Source: Chitinophagaceae bacterium | GTDB taxonomy: Bacteria; Bacteroidota; Bacteroidia; Chitinophagales; Chitinophagaceae | Direction of reading: 5' to 3' | DNA: 5,436 bases | Assembly: GCA_947378615.1 (NCBI GenBank) | Contig: CANCKV010000272.1 | Span: 1 to 5,436, forward strand | Shown here: one piece after another, positions 4,231 to 5,436 of the stretch | Numbering within the stretch: the stretch's first letter is position 1 | Layout of the letters: each line of letters opens with the position of its first letter | Position numbers and translations under genes: made by a program | Notes under the pieces: model-generated | Database searches by the model: none | What the model was told of the DNA's origin: nothing | What the model saw: only the letters and a program-made list of their open reading frames with translations

Positions 4231-5436
4231 ATGAATTGGATTAAGATGTTATTGGTTAATAGGAAGCTGTTTTTATTTGTGATGTCCCTATTTTGCCTTG
4301 TAAGGGTATCTAATGCACAACAATCTGCTCCTTATATACTTGATATGGTGCACAATAATCCTGGAGAACCCTTAACAGTGACTGCATTTAATAATCCCAA
4401 GTATTTAAAAGGGAAAGGGTATAACGGACAGGTGATGAACGATTTCACTTTTGCGCATGCCGCAATTACTTTTGATAAATTAAATACTAACATTTTTCCT
4501 CAAGGTTCTAAGGAAAGGAAGTGGGTGTTGAATGCTGCCGATAGGGTACGCAAGAATATTAAAGCCGCTCATGCAGCGGGCATAAAGATTTATTACTTTA
4601 CCGACCTGATTGTCTTGCCCAAGAAATTAGTGGAATTATACCATGATGACATTTGCGATACGAAAGGAAAGATTTCTTTAGAACGACCTAAAACTATTGA
4701 AATACACAAGATAATGTTGGATGAATTGTTCGAAACTTTCCCCGAATTAGATGGTCTAGTCATCAGGACAGGAGAGACTTATTTAAATAATGTACCCTAT
4801 CATACAGGAAATAATCCCATTACAAATGGGGTGTCGAGCCATGTGAAGTTGATTAATCTATTGCGAGAAGAGGTATGTGAAAAAAGGAATAAGACTATTT
4901 TTTATCGTACTTGGTCTTTCGGTGGAATGCACGATTCTGCAGCTTATTATTTGGCAGTCACCAATCAGATTGCACCTCATAAGAATCTCATTTTTTCCAT
5001 TAAGCATACTAAGGGAGACTATCATCGTACCTATGATTTTAATCCTACTCTTGGTATTGGTAAGCATCCTCAGCTAATTGAAGTGGAGTGTCAACGGGAA
5101 TATGAAGGCAAGGGTGCTTATCCAAACTATGTGATGGATGGAGTGATTAATGGTTTTGAAGAGTATAATTCTATTAGTCCTCAAACTGGAAATAAATGCT
5201 TGAATGACATTAAAAACAATCCCAATTTTTGTGGGGTTTGGAGTTGGAGTCGAGGTGGAGGATGGGTTGGTCCCTATATCAACAATGAGTTTTGGTGTAA
5301 ACTAAATGCATTTGTTATAAGCAAATGGGGTGTTGATAAAAATCGTTCAGAAGAAAGTATTTTCAATGACTTTATGGGAGAAAATGGCATCTCCAAACCT
5401 GCTAGTAGAGAAGCCTTTAGGGAGTTATGTCTCTTG
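4231..5436 (+). CDS. Secreted GH67-like (alpha-glucuronidase-related) glycoside hydrolase, 3' end outside window
   Basis: An uninterrupted frame of 402 codons runs off the window end. The first 29 residues are a Sec signal peptide (positive start, hydrophobic core 13-24, cleavage at SNA-QQ). The mature part starts almost at once with what looks like a TIM-barrel: VHNNPGEP (40-47), AAGIKIYYF (115-123), GLVIRTGETY (175-184), IEVECQREYEG (283-293), a GVWSWSRGGGWVGPY strand-loop (335-349) and NNEFWCKLNAF (351-361), then KWGVDKNRSEESIFNDF (366-382). Several match landmarks I know from GH67 alpha-glucuronidases: the acid Glu after a VxRxG(E) strand (here Glu182), the MELQxTQEYxG segment (here Glu284, Glu290, Tyr291, Gly293), GGGWxGPY, and an A/WDP-xSxEEI helix. 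GH67 enzymes remove 4-O-methyl-glucuronic acid from xylan oligosaccharide ends, which would suit the neighbouring GH43. Overall similarity is distant and the N-terminal beta-domain usual in GH67 is missing, so a separate, related family is possible. The start at 4231 follows TTAAA; the Met codon at 4246 is an alternative. Confidence 0.7.
   Translation, partial: MNWIKMLLVNRKLFLFVMSLFCLVRVSNAQQSAPYILDMVHNNPGEPLTVTAFNNPKYLKGKGYNGQVMNDFTFAHAAITFDKLNTNIFPQGSKERKWVLNAADRVRKNIKAAHAAGIKIYYFTDLIVLPKKLVELYHDDICDTKGKISLERPKTIEIHKIMLDELFETFPELDGLVIRTGETYLNNVPYHTGNNPITNGVSSHVKLINLLREEVCEKRNKTIFYRTWSFGGMHDSAAYYLAVTNQIAPHKNLIFSIKHTKGDYHRTYDFNPTLGIGKHPQLIEVECQREYEGKGAYPNYVMDGVINGFEEYNSISPQTGNKCLNDIKNNPNFCGVWSWSRGGGWVGPYINNEFWCKLNAFVISKWGVDKNRSEESIFNDFMGENGISKPASREAFRELCLL

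Noticed and set aside
4858..5077. Overlapping frames on both strands with hydrophobic, membrane-like translations
   Set aside because: Both are out-of-frame shadows within the continuous GH67-like coding frame.
33..5436. A complete polysaccharide utilization locus
   Set aside because: No SusC/SusD-like pair, hybrid two-component sensor or sugar transporter is present in the window; the enzyme cluster alone is suggestive only.

Overview
The window looks like a stretch of a Bacteroidota chromosome. It is A+T-rich, and genes start after short A-rich leaders ending in AAATG or similar without a Shine-Dalgarno sequence. Several starts have boxes matching or nearly matching the Bacteroidota -7 promoter element TAnnTTTG, and the coding content is mostly Sec-exported carbohydrate-active enzymes. 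The class or genus cannot be fixed from the sequence alone.

Layout: (1) 33-935 (+) encodes a secreted beta-sandwich protein resembling the heparin-lyase-I-like polysaccharide lyase domain. (2) 936-1051 is a convergent intergenic gap filled by an imperfect inverted repeat built from GTGATGAGT-type units, probably ending transcription from both sides. (3) 1052-1630 (-) encodes a PhnA/YjdM-family zinc-ribbon protein, the only gene on the minus strand and apparently unrelated to the sugar theme. (4) 1631-2430 is an 800-base gap without genes. It holds two separate MITE-like elements (about 1704-1866 and 1971-2246), each with terminal inverted repeats and a 10-bp direct repeat at its flanks, then an inverted repeat (2335-2373) and a -7 box ahead of the next gene. 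(5) 2431-4029 (+) is a secreted GH43 beta-xylosidase/arabinofuranosidase-type enzyme with all three catalytic acids and a C-terminal beta-sandwich domain. (6) 4030-4230 holds a C-free tandem repeat beginning at the GH43 stop codon, a (CT)6 run and a promoter-like box. (7) From 4231 to the window end (+) an open frame encodes a secreted protein with scattered GH67 alpha-glucuronidase-like signatures; it is cut off by the window edge.

Together the three exported enzymes suggest breakdown of a uronic-acid-bearing plant or algal polysaccharide, glucuronoxylan being the simplest guess: GH43 would remove xylose or arabinose, the GH67-like protein uronic acids, and the first gene might cleave a uronic-acid backbone. 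This is inference from families. No SusC/SusD pair, sensor or transporter is visible, so a polysaccharide utilization locus is not proven. The most unusual items are the 276-bp IS4-like MITE, the second hairpin element, and the GH67-like protein that lacks the usual N-terminal domain.
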